Below are positions 26,701 through 37,123 of a stretch of DNA of 64,000 bases, in pieces. How positions within the stretch are numbered: the stretch's first letter is position 1; each line of letters starts with the position of its first letter. Position numbers and translations under genes: made by a program. The notes beneath the pieces were generated by a model. The model saw only the letters and a program-made list of their open reading frames with translations, had not been told where the DNA came from and did not search any database. Where the stretch lies: positions 1 through 64,000 of the forward strand of contig JACKHT010000012.1 of assembly GCA_020638855.1 (NCBI GenBank), in the 5' to 3' direction. Source of the stretch: Planctomycetota bacterium. Its GTDB lineage: Bacteria > Planctomycetota > UBA1135 > GCA-002686595.

Positions 26701-27080
26701 GATTGGAAGCGCGCGCCGACGAACTGCAGCCATTCGTCCGACTCCATGAAGCAACCGCTGGTGCAGTGCAAAGCCACAAAGCCGCCGCCCTCGCGCACGA
26801 ACCCCTGCAGGGCGGCAAAGAAATCCGGAGGAACCACCGCATGCTCGGGCTGGTTGGCGTACATCATCACGGCGTCGTAGTCCGCAAGCCGCTCCGAGGT
26901 CACGAACTCAAGCTCGTCCTCCCAATCGATCGCAAACCCCGCGCGCAACAGCGGGCCGTACACGTCCTGCAAGCGATCGGCAGGCCGGTGATGGCCATGG
27001 TCGCCGATGAAGAGCACGTAGACCCGGTCGGGCCCGGTAGGGAGCAATGAGGCGAAAGCGAGCAGGGCGGCGGTCAGCAT
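23772..27080 (-). CDS. ThuA / PVC-type dehydrogenase / c-type cytochrome fusion protein
   Basis: A 1102-residue exported protein with four parts. First, a short signal (MLTAALLAFASLLPTG) and a ThuA glutamine-amidotransferase-like domain to about residue 240. Second, a beta-propeller of the kind annotated as PVC membrane-bound dehydrogenase (FASEPMVVNPIAMTWDERG, DYPNGV). Third, HEAT-type helices and a CBM4/9-like jelly roll (LLQNPGMETADP onward, about residues 845-970). Fourth, a C-terminal cytochrome c domain with haem site CNRCH near residue 1025 and a distal Met in TAMPAL. Such fusions are abundant in Planctomycetota and Verrucomicrobiota and are thought to oxidise sugars in the periplasm. 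The substrate is unknown. The start at 27080 is set by the signal peptide; the frame runs further but into shadow. Confidence 0.9.
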   Translation of the reverse strand: MLTAALLAFASLLPTGPDRVYVLFIGDHGHHRPADRLQDVYGPLLRAGFAIDWEDELEFVTSERLADYDAVMMYANQPEHAVVPPDFFAALQGFVREGGGFVALHCTSGCFMESDEWLQFVGARFQSHGTEVFQQEVLAPEHPLMAGWPNFTAWDETYVQTHAPGDRVVLSQRGSEPWSWVRSEGKGRIYYTASGHDERVWREPAYLDLLIRALDWTAGDEVAARRKAYQPPTFETVEHAWVPNYEGHDPAPKLQKPSSPEAARQALIVPAGLEAQLFASEPMVVNPIAMTWDERGRLWVIETPDYPNGVQAERHGTDRISILEDTDGDGHADKKTVFHSGLNLPTSLLKVQAGLIVTQAPDLLLLTDPDGDDQCNQVLTLFHGFGTWDTHAGPSNLRWGPDNGIWGAVGYSGFEGPSGQRFGSGLWRWTPGTAGPEFVAQFTNNTWGLGFRADGELFGSTANGAPSFFVGAPKTLLAKALPDAPGAAPVFDSPRFHPALAQLHQGDFFGEYTAGAGHAFVSGDRLPAGWNERSALVCGPTGHLVGRFNAYPEGSGWKTQDAFNACVSIDDWFCPVQAEVGPDGAIWIADFAQFLILHNLPGNPERGLPQVDYGAGNAHLNPLRDSEHGRIFRLVRKRTKPEPFSLAGADTAQLVQALSHPNRFWRDTARRILVEEQRTKAIPALLTLESPDALRTLAGLKALASDAGREALERALRSGSLDVQKAALDALPATDACATLLARSGLLESSSLDLARHALLAAARMPSSQAIGVALASRALVPTGHDGWLQQALKAAIASHADPFLAAATPLLPPDSPEAAPNLLQNPGMETADPERSDAPLGWRPRTYSGSAEHTWETGQGRDASRALVIRSTQGADTSWYTDVPVAPNTRYRLSAWIRTQGLTHPGSTHGALLNIHPRHVVTEYVQGDQDWTQVALEFETVPGETEISINCLYGGWGQSTGEAVYDDLELVSLGSAADLRSLLDLAQRFSSEAPAAVPASDPETFLKGGNIAAGRKVFFENQIVACNRCHAWNGAGGSIGPDLGDVGKRLKPSDILESILDPGAKLAASWTAPATAMPALRPFLSDQELRDLVAFLVASER

Positions 27081-27232
27081 CGCGGCAGGATACCCGATCC
27101 GAATTCTTCGATCGATTTTCGGCGCCCACGATCTGCAAGATCCCGTACAAACGAGGCGGCGAGGTGATTCGAGAACCTTATTCGAGAGCCCGATTCGAGA
27201 GCCTTGTCGATCCGTACCGAATCCAACGCGCC

Positions 27233-28291
27233 ATGACGACTGCCCTGCACCGCGAGTACTACCAAGCCCTTCTGGACCGGGACCCGGCCTATGAGGGGTT
27301 GGTGTTCTTCGGCATCCGGACCACGGGCATCGTGTGCCGACCGACCTGCCCGGCGCGCAAGCCGAAGCAGGAGAACTGCGAGTTCTTTGCGAGCGTGCAG
27401 GAGGCCATGGCCGCGGGCTACCGGCCCTGCAAGCGGTGCCGGCCGTTGGACCTGCCCGGTTCGGCGTCGCCTGCGCTCGAGCAGCTATTGGCTGCGATCG
27501 AAGCCCAACCGGAACGACGTTGGAGTCCTGCGGACCTGGCTGCGTTGGGCTGGGGCGCGCAAGCGGCGAAACGCGCGTTTTCGGCGCGTTTTGGGATGAC
27601 GTTCGCGGCGTACACACGTGCGCGCCGGCTGGCGGCGGCGCAAGCGGAGTTGGCGGAAGGACAGCCGGTCACCGCCGCCCAAATCGCCGCGGGCTATGAA
27701 TCGAGCAGCGGATTCCGCGCCGCGTTCCAGCGCCACATGGGGGAAGCCCCGAGCCGCGCGGGCGGAGCCGCCTGGCAAGCTGAGTGGTTTGAGAGTCCGC
27801 TGGGTCCCATGTTGGCGGTCGGAGAGGGGGAGCGCCTCGTGTTGCTCGGATTTGCGGGGCGCAAGGAGCTTTGGCCCCAAATGTCTCGCCTCGCCCAGCG
27901 TCACCAAGCAAACCTCGTACCCGGGAGTTGTTCGAGTACGCGCTCGATCCGACGCGAAATCGAGGGCTACTTTGCGGGCAGCGTGAGGACCTTCGAGACA
28001 CCGATTGCGTGGTTCGGGACCGAGTTCCAAGTGGCCTGCTGGCAAGCCTTGAAAGCCATACCCTTTGGCGAAACCCGTTCCTATGCCCAACTAGCCGTGT
28101 CGATGGGGCGCCCCACCGCCGTACGCGCTGTGGCACAGGCCAATGCGCGCAACCACCTCTCGTTGGTGCTACCTTGCCATCGCATCGTGGGGTCGGATGG
28201 GAGCCTCACCGGTTATGCCGCCGGCCTGGCTCGCAAGCGTTGGTTGTTGGATTGGGAAGCCCGAGTGCGCGACGCTCAACCCAAGCGCTAG
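27233..28291 (+). CDS. ada: Ada: methylphosphotriester/O6-methylguanine methyltransferase and regulator
   Basis: A 352-residue protein with the full Ada layout. The N-terminal zinc domain has C35, C39, C66 and C69 in GIVCRPTCPAR and CKRC; C35 would accept methyl from phosphotriesters. An AraC-type helix-turn-helix (about 85-165) follows. The C-terminal methyltransferase domain has LVLPCHRIVGSDGSLTGY, with the acceptor cysteine near 315. It repairs alkylated DNA and, when methylated, activates its own regulon. The start at 27233 (MTTALHREYY) gives standard spacing before the first cysteine. Confidence 0.93.
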   Translation: MTTALHREYYQALLDRDPAYEGLVFFGIRTTGIVCRPTCPARKPKQENCEFFASVQEAMAAGYRPCKRCRPLDLPGSASPALEQLLAAIEAQPERRWSPADLAALGWGAQAAKRAFSARFGMTFAAYTRARRLAAAQAELAEGQPVTAAQIAAGYESSSGFRAAFQRHMGEAPSRAGGAAWQAEWFESPLGPMLAVGEGERLVLLGFAGRKELWPQMSRLAQRHQANLVPGSCSSTRSIRREIEGYFAGSVRTFETPIAWFGTEFQVACWQALKAIPFGETRSYAQLAVSMGRPTAVRAVAQANARNHLSLVLPCHRIVGSDGSLTGYAAGLARKRWLLDWEARVRDAQPKR

Positions 28292-28445
28292 GTCGTAACG
28301 CGCGTCGGGTCAAGCCGTCGCATGCGGTGGATCTAGGTCGAGGGCCGGGGTCCACAAGGCATCGCTCGCGCGGGGTGGGATCGAATCCAATCGGAGAGAC
28401 CCCTATCCCCGACCGAGCGAAGCCCGCTTCGTGTAGGCTGGCGCC

Positions 28446-29042
28446 ATGCTCAATGAAATCGCGCTTTCCTTTGGAACCCTGTTTGCGATCGTCAATCCAA
28501 TTTCGACGGCCTTTGTCTTCAATCGGTTGACGGCGGGGCAGAGCAAGGCTGCGAAGCATCGCTTAAGTCGCACCGCTTCGCTCGCAGCGGCCATGGCGCT
28601 CTGGGCTTTTCTGGCGATAGGGCAGCCCATGATGTCGTTCTTCGGCATCACCCTCTATGCGTTCCGTGTGGCGGGGGGATTGTACCTGGGCAAGGTGGCC
28701 TTCGACATGCTGGGTCGGCAGCCGCGCCACTCGCCCGATCAATTCCAGGACTCGCCCGAGAACATCGCCATCATTCCCTTGGCCATCCCGCTCTTGGCCG
28801 GTCCGGGTGCCATGACGACGGTCATGGTCTTGCGGGAGAGCTACTCGTGGATCCCGGTGGCCCTGGCGATCCTCGCCGTCTGTACGCTCAGCTGGTTGGT
28901 GCTGAGCCAGGCGAGTCGATTCGATCAGCTCCTGGGGAAGACGGGATCCAACGTCATCGAGCGGGTGCTAGGGCTGTTGGTGCTCGTCATCTCGGTGCAG
29001 TTCGTGTTCAACGGGATCAGCGGTTACCTCGCCTCCCGGTGA
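28446..29042 (+). CDS. MarC-family integral membrane protein
   Basis: A 198-residue protein with six hydrophobic segments, starting ALSFGTLFAIVNPISTAFVF. The NPI/NPxxxxF signature and the later IIPLAIPLLAGPGAMTT segment identify the MarC/UPF0056 family. Family members are inner-membrane proteins of uncertain role; the old link with multiple antibiotic resistance has not held up. It stands alone and converges on the ATPase operon, 15 bp from the atpG stop. Confidence 0.88.
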   Translation: MLNEIALSFGTLFAIVNPISTAFVFNRLTAGQSKAAKHRLSRTASLAAAMALWAFLAIGQPMMSFFGITLYAFRVAGGLYLGKVAFDMLGRQPRHSPDQFQDSPENIAIIPLAIPLLAGPGAMTTVMVLRESYSWIPVALAILAVCTLSWLVLSQASRFDQLLGKTGSNVIERVLGLLVLVISVQFVFNGISGYLASR

Positions 29043-29057
29043 GTGATTCGTCACGCG

Positions 29058-29948
29058 CTAACGAGGATGCTTCAGCGCTTCGAAACCCGACAACACGTCG
29101 AAGAGTTCTTCGTCGATGGCTCCCTGGCGGGTTTGGTGGAAGCGGTTGTTCCAATCCTCGAGCAGGTCGTCGATGTTGCGGTCGGCGCGCTCCATGACCG
29201 CCAGCCGGCTGGCGTTTTCGCTGGCGAGCGACTCGGCGCAAGCTCGATAGAGCGAGACGAACAGGTGTTCGCGGATGAGCGCGGGCAAGACGTCGCTGCG
29301 CTGGCCGAGGACTTCGGGCGGCAGGGGCGTAGGCCAGGGAAGTTGCGCAAATTCCTGCGCCCAGCGATCGTCGAGGGGCAGCAAGCGTTGGCTCTTGGGC
29401 TCGTACTGCGAACCGGGCAGGGGGCGTTGGTGGACGAGGTACAGCTCGCTAGCAGGGAAGTGGCGGGCATGGACTTCGGTTTCCATTAGGATCCGGCCCA
29501 CTAAGTCTGTGATGCCTTCGACCGAGTTGGGCACGGCCAAGGTGCCCACCACGTTCCAGCCCGCGTCGATGAGGCGCTCTTGGACGCGCACGCCCACGGC
29601 CCAGGCCGCGACGTTGCCAGGTCGGTTCTGGAGCGATTGCAACGCGAAGGCTGCCGCCGAATCGTTGAACGATCCCACCAAGCCTTGATCCGAACCAAAT
29701 ACGACGACCTGCGCGTTGGCCGGCTGCTTGGAGTCGGATGGCCCTGCCTGGATCGGGCCTGGCTGGGCCCCGCGCAAGCAAGCCGCCAAACCCAACTCGA
29801 CCGTGCGATGGTACGAGGCAAGGGCTTCTACCGAGCGTTCGTATTGGGCTAGGTTCGCACCCGCCATGGCCTTCATGGCGCGCACCACCGCTTGAAGTTC
29901 TTGGGCGCTGTCGATCTTGCGCCGCAGGCTGGCCAAGGTGTCGCTCAC
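29058..29948 (-). CDS. atpG: N-ATPase gamma subunit
   Basis: A 296-residue central-stalk subunit, last gene of the operon. The N-terminal coiled-coil helix ([23 protein letters not shown]) and the C-terminal helix ([20 protein letters not shown]) form the rotor shaft. The core has [14 protein letters not shown], the GSDxGLxGxFN motif of gamma subunits. The start overlaps the atpA stop codon by 4 bp. The C-terminal part ends [13 protein letters not shown], as is usual for this N-ATPase form. Confidence 0.93.
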   Translation of the reverse strand: MSDTLASLRRKIDSAQELQAVVRAMKAMAGANLAQYERSVEALASYHRTVELGLAACLRGAQPGPIQAGPSDSKQPANAQVVVFGSDQGLVGSFNDSAAAFALQSLQNRPGNVAAWAVGVRVQERLIDAGWNVVGTLAVPNSVEGITDLVGRILMETEVHARHFPASELYLVHQRPLPGSQYEPKSQRLLPLDDRWAQEFAQLPWPTPLPPEVLGQRSDVLPALIREHLFVSLYRACAESLASENASRLAVMERADRNIDDLLEDWNNRFHQTRQGAIDEELFDVLSGFEALKHPR

Positions 29949-31504
29949 GGCCCTGACGCTCCGGGCTCGGTGGGCAGCGCTTCCCAGCTCGACAGGCTGG
30001 GCCGGACCACGGCCAAGACGGCGGCGCGGTCTTCTGGGCTCCAGCGCTTGCCTGCTTCGATGCGTTGCATGAGGTCTTTGGGCAGCGTGCTGGCCGCGGT
30101 TTGGATCGAGCTCAAAGCGCTGGCCATGTGCTCAAGCGGAACTGGATCGAAGAGTCCCGTCGAGAGGGCCAGGAGTATGGCAACTTGGGCTACGACGGGG
30201 ACTGGGGAAGCAGCTTGCTGCTTGAGGCACTCGCGGATACGCCGACCGTGCTCGAGGATCTTCTGGTTGTCCTCACCCAGGCGGGCTCCAAAGCGCGCGA
30301 AACTCTCGAGCTCTTCGAATTGGGCATAGTCCAGTTTGAGGTCACTGGCCACCGACCGAACGATGGCGCTCTGGGCCTTGCCTCCGACCCTCGAAACCGA
30401 TTTGCCCACGTCGACCGCCGGCAGCACACCGAGTTCGAAGAGCGAAGGGGAAACGTAGATCTGACCGTCGGTGATCGAAATCAGGTTGGTGGGGATGTAG
30501 GCCGAAAGGTTCTGGGCCTCGGTCTCGATGATCGGTAGGGCGGTCAGCGACCCACCTCCCGCAGCGGGGCCCAGGTGCGTGGATCGCTCGAGGAGGCGCG
30601 AGTGGATGTAGAAGATGTCCCCCGGATAGGCTTCGCGGCCCGGCGGACGGCGCAGCAGCAGCGAAAGCTCGCGGTAGGCGCGCGCATGTTGGGTCAAGTC
30701 GTCGTAGACGATCAGCACATCGCGCCCGGCTTCCATCCAATGTTCGGCGATGCTGGTGGCGGCGTACGGTGCGATGTAGGTCAGCCCCGGGGGATCGCTG
30801 CCCTCGGTGACCACCACCGCGGTGTACTCGAGCGCCCCGTGGGTACGAAGGTTGGCCACCGCCGTGGCGACTGCCGAGGCTCGTTGCCCGATGATGCACA
30901 ACACGCACAGAACGCCCGTGTCCTTTTGGTTGAGGATCGTGTCGAGCGCGATCGTGGACTTGCCCGTCTTGCGGTCGCCCAGGATCAATTCGCGTTGCCC
31001 GCGGCCAATGGGAATCAGCGCGTCGATCACCTTGATCCCAGTCTGCAGCGGCACCGTCACCGGCGCCCGGGCCATGATCGGAACCGAAGGACGCTCGATG
31101 GGCAGGCGTTTGGACGTCATCACGCGGCCCATGCCATCCAAGGGGCGACCCATGGGGTCGATCAACCGGCCCAGAAGTCCATCACCCACCGGTATGTCCA
31201 TCACGCGCTTGGAACGCTCGACCGGATCCCCTGCCTGCAACCGCGCGTGATCCCCCAACAACACCACGCCGATCTCGTCTGGATCCACGTTGAAGGCGAT
31301 GCCATGCAGCCCGCCCGGGAACTCGAGCCGTTCTTCGTACCCGACGCCGGGCAGGCCGGAGACCTTGGCGATGCCCGTGCTGACGGAAATCACCCGGCCC
31401 ACCTCGCGCGGGGTGAACTCGGGAGTGGTGCCCTGGCGCATGCGGGCCATATCGCCCAGCACCCGCTCGAAAACGCCGTGCAGACTCTCGGGGTCGTGCA
31501 TCAT
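29945..31504 (-). CDS. atpA: N-ATPase alpha subunit
   Basis: A 519-residue nucleotide-binding stator subunit. Walker A is GDRKTGKST; the fold also shows [32 protein letters not shown] (Walker B region) and the arginine-finger region [10 protein letters not shown]. It starts at the first of two adjacent ATG codons, overlapping the atpF stop codon (ATGA). Compared with F-type alpha subunits the N-terminal region is short, without the delta-binding extension, consistent with an ATPase that lacks a separate delta subunit. Confidence 0.95.
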   Translation of the reverse strand: MMHDPESLHGVFERVLGDMARMRQGTTPEFTPREVGRVISVSTGIAKVSGLPGVGYEERLEFPGGLHGIAFNVDPDEIGVVLLGDHARLQAGDPVERSKRVMDIPVGDGLLGRLIDPMGRPLDGMGRVMTSKRLPIERPSVPIMARAPVTVPLQTGIKVIDALIPIGRGQRELILGDRKTGKSTIALDTILNQKDTGVLCVLCIIGQRASAVATAVANLRTHGALEYTAVVVTEGSDPPGLTYIAPYAATSIAEHWMEAGRDVLIVYDDLTQHARAYRELSLLLRRPPGREAYPGDIFYIHSRLLERSTHLGPAAGGGSLTALPIIETEAQNLSAYIPTNLISITDGQIYVSPSLFELGVLPAVDVGKSVSRVGGKAQSAIVRSVASDLKLDYAQFEELESFARFGARLGEDNQKILEHGRRIRECLKQQAASPVPVVAQVAILLALSTGLFDPVPLEHMASALSSIQTAASTLPKDLMQRIEAGKRWSPEDRAAVLAVVRPSLSSWEALPTEPGASGP

Positions 31505-32277
31505 GGGCTGGGAACCTGTCCGGCAGGGTCCACCACTTCGCCCAAGTGGCGCTGCATGGTGGCGAGGTAGTCCGCGATGTTCCAGCCGAGTTTGTGACCG
31601 CCGACGACCAACTCGATCCCGCTCACCAGTTGCGGAGCGGTTTCCCATTGGAGCGAGGTTTGGGTGTTCAGGGCCGACTGGACTGCTGGTTCGATGCGTT
31701 GCCGTTGGTCGGGGCTGAGTTCGAAGGCGCTCCGGATCAAGGCGCTGGCGGGGTCAGCCGCACCAAGTTGTTGCAGGCTTTGGAGGGTCTTGTCATCGGC
31801 GGTCTTCAGCCGGGCCAGGAACGTCTCCACCATGCGGTCCTCCAGCGAGGTCGAGGCGAGGTCCGTGAGCGTCTTGCGGACCACTTCGAAGACTTCTTTT
31901 CGGGTACTTTCCTCGAGCGTAGTCCGCAGGCTTTTGGCCTCCTCCTCCAGGGCCTTTTGGCGTCGAGCGCCCACCGCGTTGGCCGTTTGGCGGGCTTCTT
32001 CGAGCAGGCGTTCGCGTTCGGCTTGCGCCTCCGAGGTGGCCTGGGCTAGGACGCCCGCTTTGGCTTGGTCGAGCGCTTCGTTCTTCGCTTCGAACTCGGC
32101 GCGCGCCTTTTCGGCATCGGCCTGCTTGGCGGTGGCGTCGGCCAGCTCGGCCGCGACGCGCTCCTCGCGCGCGTCGATTGCCCGCAGGATCGGCTGGTAC
32201 AGAAATCTCCTCAACAACCAAACCAGGATGAGGAAGTTGACCGCCTGGGCGCCCACCGTGAACCAATCGATCAGCAT
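31501..32277 (-). CDS. atpF: N-ATPase b subunit, long form
   Basis: A 258-residue protein with one N-terminal membrane helix ([19 protein letters not shown]), then a long coiled-coil rich in A, E, K and R (residues 35-140). A C-terminal ~110-residue part follows (residues 150-258). Standard b subunits are about 160 residues. The extra C-terminal part, with its [12 protein letters not shown] start, probably does the work of the missing delta subunit, as expected for N-ATPases; this is inference from length and operon content. It is separated from atpE by 3 bp. Confidence 0.9.
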   Translation of the reverse strand: MLIDWFTVGAQAVNFLILVWLLRRFLYQPILRAIDAREERVAAELADATAKQADAEKARAEFEAKNEALDQAKAGVLAQATSEAQAERERLLEEARQTANAVGARRQKALEEEAKSLRTTLEESTRKEVFEVVRKTLTDLASTSLEDRMVETFLARLKTADDKTLQSLQQLGAADPASALIRSAFELSPDQRQRIEPAVQSALNTQTSLQWETAPQLVSGIELVVGGHKLGWNIADYLATMQRHLGEVVDPAGQVPSP

Positions 32278-32280
32278 GGT

Positions 32281-32562
32281 CTATTTGCCTGTGACCGAGG
32301 AGATGGCGTGGCTCCAGAAAGGGTTTGCGAAGAGCAGGATCATCGACACCACGAAGCAGTAGATCGCGGTGGACTCGATCATGGCGAGGCCCACGAACAA
32401 GGTCCGCGTGATCGTGGCCGAAGCATCGGGTTGCTGAGCCAGCGAGGTCAAGGCGGTCGAAACCGAACGCCCCTCCCCGAGGGCAGGAAACATGCACCCG
32501 ATGCTAGTGGTGAAACCAGCGGTGATGATGGAAGTGACGGCGATGGCGGTGACGGAGTCCAT
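32281..32562 (-). CDS. atpE: N-ATPase c subunit (rotor ring)
   Basis: A 93-residue hairpin of two membrane helices. The polar loop is RxxxQQPDA-like (SLAQQPDA). The ion site in helix 2 is GLAMIESTAIY, with E63, S64, T65 and Y68 at the positions that bind Na+ in the Ilyobacter ring. In helix 1 the usual Gln is Glu (E30 in LGEGR), giving two carboxylates per site. N-ATPase c subunits are known to have this pattern; a Burkholderia N-ATPase c-ring was reported as H+ specific, so the ion cannot be fixed from sequence alone. Confidence 0.93.
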   Translation of the reverse strand: MDSVTAIAVTSIITAGFTTSIGCMFPALGEGRSVSTALTSLAQQPDASATITRTLFVGLAMIESTAIYCFVVSMILLFANPFWSHAISSVTGK

Positions 32563-32585
32563 GGTAGAAGCAGTTGGGGTGGGGT

Positions 32586-33281
32586 TCAGGCCGCAGGTTC
32601 GGGTTCGGGCTTGCGTGCGCGGTTACGGGTGGCGGCTGCGATGTACACCGCAGCCAAGATCGTGAAGATGTACGCCTGCACCATGCCCGTGAGCAGGCCC
32701 AAGAGGGTCATCACGATCGGAAACACAAACGGCGTGATCGACAGCAAGATGCCGAGGATCATGGCTCCGCTCATCATGTTGCCGAAGAGTCGGATGGCCA
32801 AAGCCATCGTGCGCGAGGCTTCGCTGATCAAGTTGAACGGCAACATGATCACGGTGGGCTCGATGTACGTGCGCAGGTATCCCCTCCAGCCCTTTTCTTC
32901 GATTCCGAAGAGGGGTACGGCGACCAAGACGCACAGGGCCAAGGCGGCGGTGGTGGAGAGCGAGCCCGTGGGGGGCTGATAGCCCGGGAGGATCGTGGCC
33001 AGGGCGGCGGCCGCGATGAATAGGAACAGGGTTCCTAGAAAGTCCAGGTACTTGCGCGGGCCGGGCAGGCCGACGTTGCCAATCTGTTCTACCAGGGTCA
33101 AAACCACGATCTCGAGCGTGTTTTGCCAGCGGGAGCGGGTGAGGCCCGTCGATAGCCGACGCGTCACGAGCATCGAACCGATGGTGAGCAAGGCCATCAG
33201 TCCCCAAGTGAACGCAATCGTGGCGTTGAGCTTGATCGGGCCACTCTGCCAGAAGATCCATTGGTCGGGGCTTAGATCCAT
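32586..33281 (-). CDS. atpB: N-ATPase a subunit (ion channel)
   Basis: A 231-residue membrane protein. The essential arginine of helix 5 lies in ALAIRLFGNMMSG. The last helix has TGMVQAYIFTILAAVYI, with the conserved Gln-Ala-Tyr-Ile-Phe stretch. The start at 33281 (MDLSPDQWIFW) is chosen because it comes 14 bp after the atpR stop codon and gives normal N-ATPase length. It forms the half-channels that feed ions to the c ring. Confidence 0.93.
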   Translation of the reverse strand: MDLSPDQWIFWQSGPIKLNATIAFTWGLMALLTIGSMLVTRRLSTGLTRSRWQNTLEIVVLTLVEQIGNVGLPGPRKYLDFLGTLFLFIAAAALATILPGYQPPTGSLSTTAALALCVLVAVPLFGIEEKGWRGYLRTYIEPTVIMLPFNLISEASRTMALAIRLFGNMMSGAMILGILLSITPFVFPIVMTLLGLLTGMVQAYIFTILAAVYIAAATRNRARKPEPEPAA

Positions 33282-33294
33282 GGTCGCCGTTCGC

Positions 33295-33585
33295 TTACTG
33301 CGCCTCCGCTCTGCCGGCTCGGGAACGGGTCCAAAGGGTAACCAGCAGGCGCCCGAGGACAAACCCCATCAAGGCCATCCCAAAAAGGCGCCAGTCGCGC
33401 CGACTCAGCCACGTCAAAGCCGGCAAGGCCACGGCCAAGCGGACCAGGAAGCTGACTAGAAACCAGAGCGCCGGCTGCGTCGATTGCAGCCCGCGCTGGA
33501 CGGTCCACCAAAGACCCCCAAAGAAGAACAGTCCGGTGGCGACGCCGCCCACAGCGGCCACCACCCAAGTCATGGCCTCAGGCAT
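33295..33585 (-). CDS. atpR: N-ATPase subunit AtpR
   Basis: A 96-residue protein with three hydrophobic helices. It carries the GLFFFGGLWWTVQRGL segment near residue 18, typical of AtpR, and arginines inside helices 2 and 3 (FLVRLAVALPAL, FVLGRLLVTLW). AtpR occurs only in N-ATPase operons and is thought to interact with the c ring through these arginines. It overlaps atpQ by 8 bp. It is one of the strongest reasons to call this operon an N-ATPase rather than an F-ATPase. Confidence 0.9.
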   Translation of the reverse strand: MPEAMTWVVAAVGGVATGLFFFGGLWWTVQRGLQSTQPALWFLVSFLVRLAVALPALTWLSRRDWRLFGMALMGFVLGRLLVTLWTRSRAGRAEAQ

Positions 33586-33905
33586 CGGGATCCTCCCGTT
33601 CGGCTTTCATGGACTCTTCTTCACGGCGAACCCAAAGCCAAGCCTGGAAGCATCCCAAGGTCAAACCCGCTACCAAGAGCGCCAAGGTCCACGAACGACC
33701 GCCGGGGTAGTGCTTGTCCAACCAGATGCCGATGGCGGCCCCAACCAGCGTGGGGATGCTGACCGACCATCCGATCAGCCCCATCATGCCCAGGCCCAGC
33801 CAGATTCCTGGGTGGGGGTTCTTGCGCGCATGGATCTTGCGTTCCGCGCGCATGCCGACCTCGCGGGCCAGACCGCGGTCGGATTCGGGTGCCGGTTTGG
33901 TTGGG

Positions 33906-33913
<8 letters not shown>
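33578..33913 (-). CDS. atpQ: N-ATPase subunit AtpQ (AtpI family)
   Basis: A 111-residue protein with two membrane helices (LGLGMMGLIGWSVSIPTLVG and LALLVAGLTLGCFQAWLWV) and a glycine-rich loop with GIWLDKHYPG, the pattern of AtpI/AtpQ proteins. AtpI-family members assist c-ring assembly and may bind Mg2+. The start MSDPTKPAP at 33913 overlaps the end of atpC by 8 bp; an upstream ATG at 33928 is possible but less likely. Confidence 0.88.
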
Positions 33914-35745
<1,832 letters not shown>

Positions 35746-35812
35746 CTAGGCTAGGCCATTGTCGCCCATGGGGCTGCGATGCGCTAGGCGGTTTCTAGGA
35801 TGCGCTCACATC

Positions 35813-35853
35813 CCACTTCGGGTGAGCAGCCGCCCGCTGCGCACCCGAAGTGG
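35813..35853. terminator. Strong hairpin between the unknown gene and atpD
   Basis: CCACTTCGGGTG (35813-35824) pairs perfectly with CACCCGAAGTGG (35842-35853). Inside, GCAGC pairs with GCTGC around a CGCCC loop after one mismatch, so the stem is about 18 bp. It lies 17 bp downstream of the minus-strand gene at 35871-36368 and 80 bp upstream of atpD. No T tract follows on either strand, so termination is likely but not proven. Confidence 0.45.
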
Positions 35854-35870
35854 CTGGAAGTCGGGTTCGA

Positions 35871-36368
35871 TCAAGCGGGTTTCGACGCTTGCTTGGGTTT
35901 CTTGGACTTCTTGGTGGAAGCCTTCTTCTTGGGGACGGTCGGAATGTCGCGCATTGTGGCGAGGCGCGCACGGAAGAGCTCCAAGCGCTTCTTGGCCCAC
36001 TTGCTGTTCTTGGCCAGCCATTCGGCGTTGCCGAAGGCGGATCCTGAAGTGTGCGCGCGGTATTCCTCCAAGAACGGTTCCATCTTGGCGAAGAGCAGCA
36101 AGCCCTCGCCGTTGTTCTCGGCCACGAAGTCGGCGGGCACAATGCCGTGACGGGCCATGCCGAAAGCCATTTCGAAGTAGGAACCCACCTGGCGCCAAGC
36201 GGCGTTGTCGGGGTGCTCAAAGTTCGTCAGTTCTTGCACGTCGGCGAAGCTCTTGGGAACCCAGCGCAGCATCTTGCCACGCGACTCGCGCATGACCACC
36301 TCCCTGCGCAGGTCGTACAGTTGGAGCATCAGTTGGGCATCGGCGTGGTTCGGTTTGCGGGTGGACAT
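35871..36368 (-). CDS. Conserved-looking soluble protein of unknown function
   Basis: A 165-residue protein, mostly helical and charged. Segments such as LYDLRREVVMRESRGKMLRW and the Trp/Tyr-rich WRQVGSYFEMAFGMARHG suggest a compact helical fold. The last 20 residues are a lysine/serine/proline tail (KKKASTKKSKKPKQASKP), which may bind nucleic acid or membranes. No family is recognised. The start at 36368 (MSTRKPNHADAQ) is preferred over an in-frame Met 38 codons upstream whose product would be unrelated low-complexity sequence. Confidence 0.65.
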   Translation of the reverse strand: MSTRKPNHADAQLMLQLYDLRREVVMRESRGKMLRWVPKSFADVQELTNFEHPDNAAWRQVGSYFEMAFGMARHGIVPADFVAENNGEGLLLFAKMEPFLEEYRAHTSGSAFGNAEWLAKNSKWAKKRLELFRARLATMRDIPTVPKKKASTKKSKKPKQASKPA

Positions 36369-36562
36369 CGGTCGGTTGGGAATGGTTGGAGAGCCAAACT
36401 CCCGGGCTTGCGCACCGGCCTGGTGCGACGGGAATCGGGCGAAGTGAGCTTCGCCTCCACGGCAATTCCCCGGGGGAGTCACGGCGGGCGAAGGGCAGCC
36501 ATTCTAGCAACCGACGTGGCTTTCTACGGGGCCACCCAAGTTTGGCTCGCAGCCTTAACAAT

Positions 36563-36577
36563 TGGGGCCCAGGGCCC
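36563..36577. repeat. GC palindrome
   Basis: GGGGCCC-A-GGGCCCC is a perfect 7-bp inverted repeat about 20 bp after the stop codon of the SpoIIAA-like gene. Its GGGGCCC/GGGCCC core resembles the hairpin core of the 26-bp tandem repeat at 40637-40739. No T tract follows. Confidence 0.4.
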
Positions 36578-36598
36578 CAGGTCGACCTAGAACCCTAG

Positions 36599-36961
36599 TC
36601 AGCTCTCCAAGGCCCAAGCCAAGGCCGCATCCCGCTGGCCACGGTCAAAGTAGCGAACCTTGGCCGTGGTGAAAGGCCGACAAAAGGCGGCCATCCCCAT
36701 CTCCCAGCGCTTGTCCCCAACCATCGCCAAGCGCGAGATGTCGGCGAAGTGCTTCAGTCCGAACTTGAAGTCGTCCCAGGCAGCCGAAAGCTCCCAGCCG
36801 TGGAAGTCCACCATCTCGAACAGGATCGCGGGCTTGCCCTTGGTTTGGATGAGCGCTTCGACTTTGGGGACGAATTCCTGGTAGTCGGCATGGGTGAGCT
36901 TGCCGCTGACGACCACCTCCAGTAGTTTGCCACTCTCGGTTTCTTTGAGTTCTAGGGACAT
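36599..36961 (-). CDS. SpoIIAA-like (STAS/SEC14-type) protein
   Basis: A 120-residue protein that matches the SpoIIAA-like family (PF11964): GKLLEVVVSGKLTHADYQEF at the start, then ILFEMVDFHGWELSAAWDDF and RLAMVGDKRWEMGMAAFCRP. These small STAS/CRAL-TRIO-like proteins are widespread, and their role is not settled; stress or lipid-binding functions have been proposed. It is not a classical anti-sigma antagonist. It is encoded alone between unrelated genes. Confidence 0.85.
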   Translation of the reverse strand: MSLELKETESGKLLEVVVSGKLTHADYQEFVPKVEALIQTKGKPAILFEMVDFHGWELSAAWDDFKFGLKHFADISRLAMVGDKRWEMGMAAFCRPFTTAKVRYFDRGQRDAALAWALES

Positions 36962-37004
36962 GGTGGGTCCTTGGGTCCTTGGGTCCTTGGGTCTTTGGGT
37001 ACTT
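36962..37004. repeat. 8-bp tandem repeat
   Basis: The 8-bp word GGGTCCTT is repeated three times in a row, then decays into GGGTCTTT and GGGTACTTT. It sits directly before the start codon of the SpoIIAA-like gene and so forms its 5' untranslated region. It could change length by slippage and alter expression. Confidence 0.6.
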
Positions 37005-37123
37005 TGGGGAATTCTTTGGGCGGGATTCGGCAGGCTCCGACCTGTACGGGCCCACGTCCACCAAGTTGGGCCGAAGGCCAGAAACCGAGCTCTTCAAACC
37101 GAGCTTTTCGTGGGCCCAATGCA

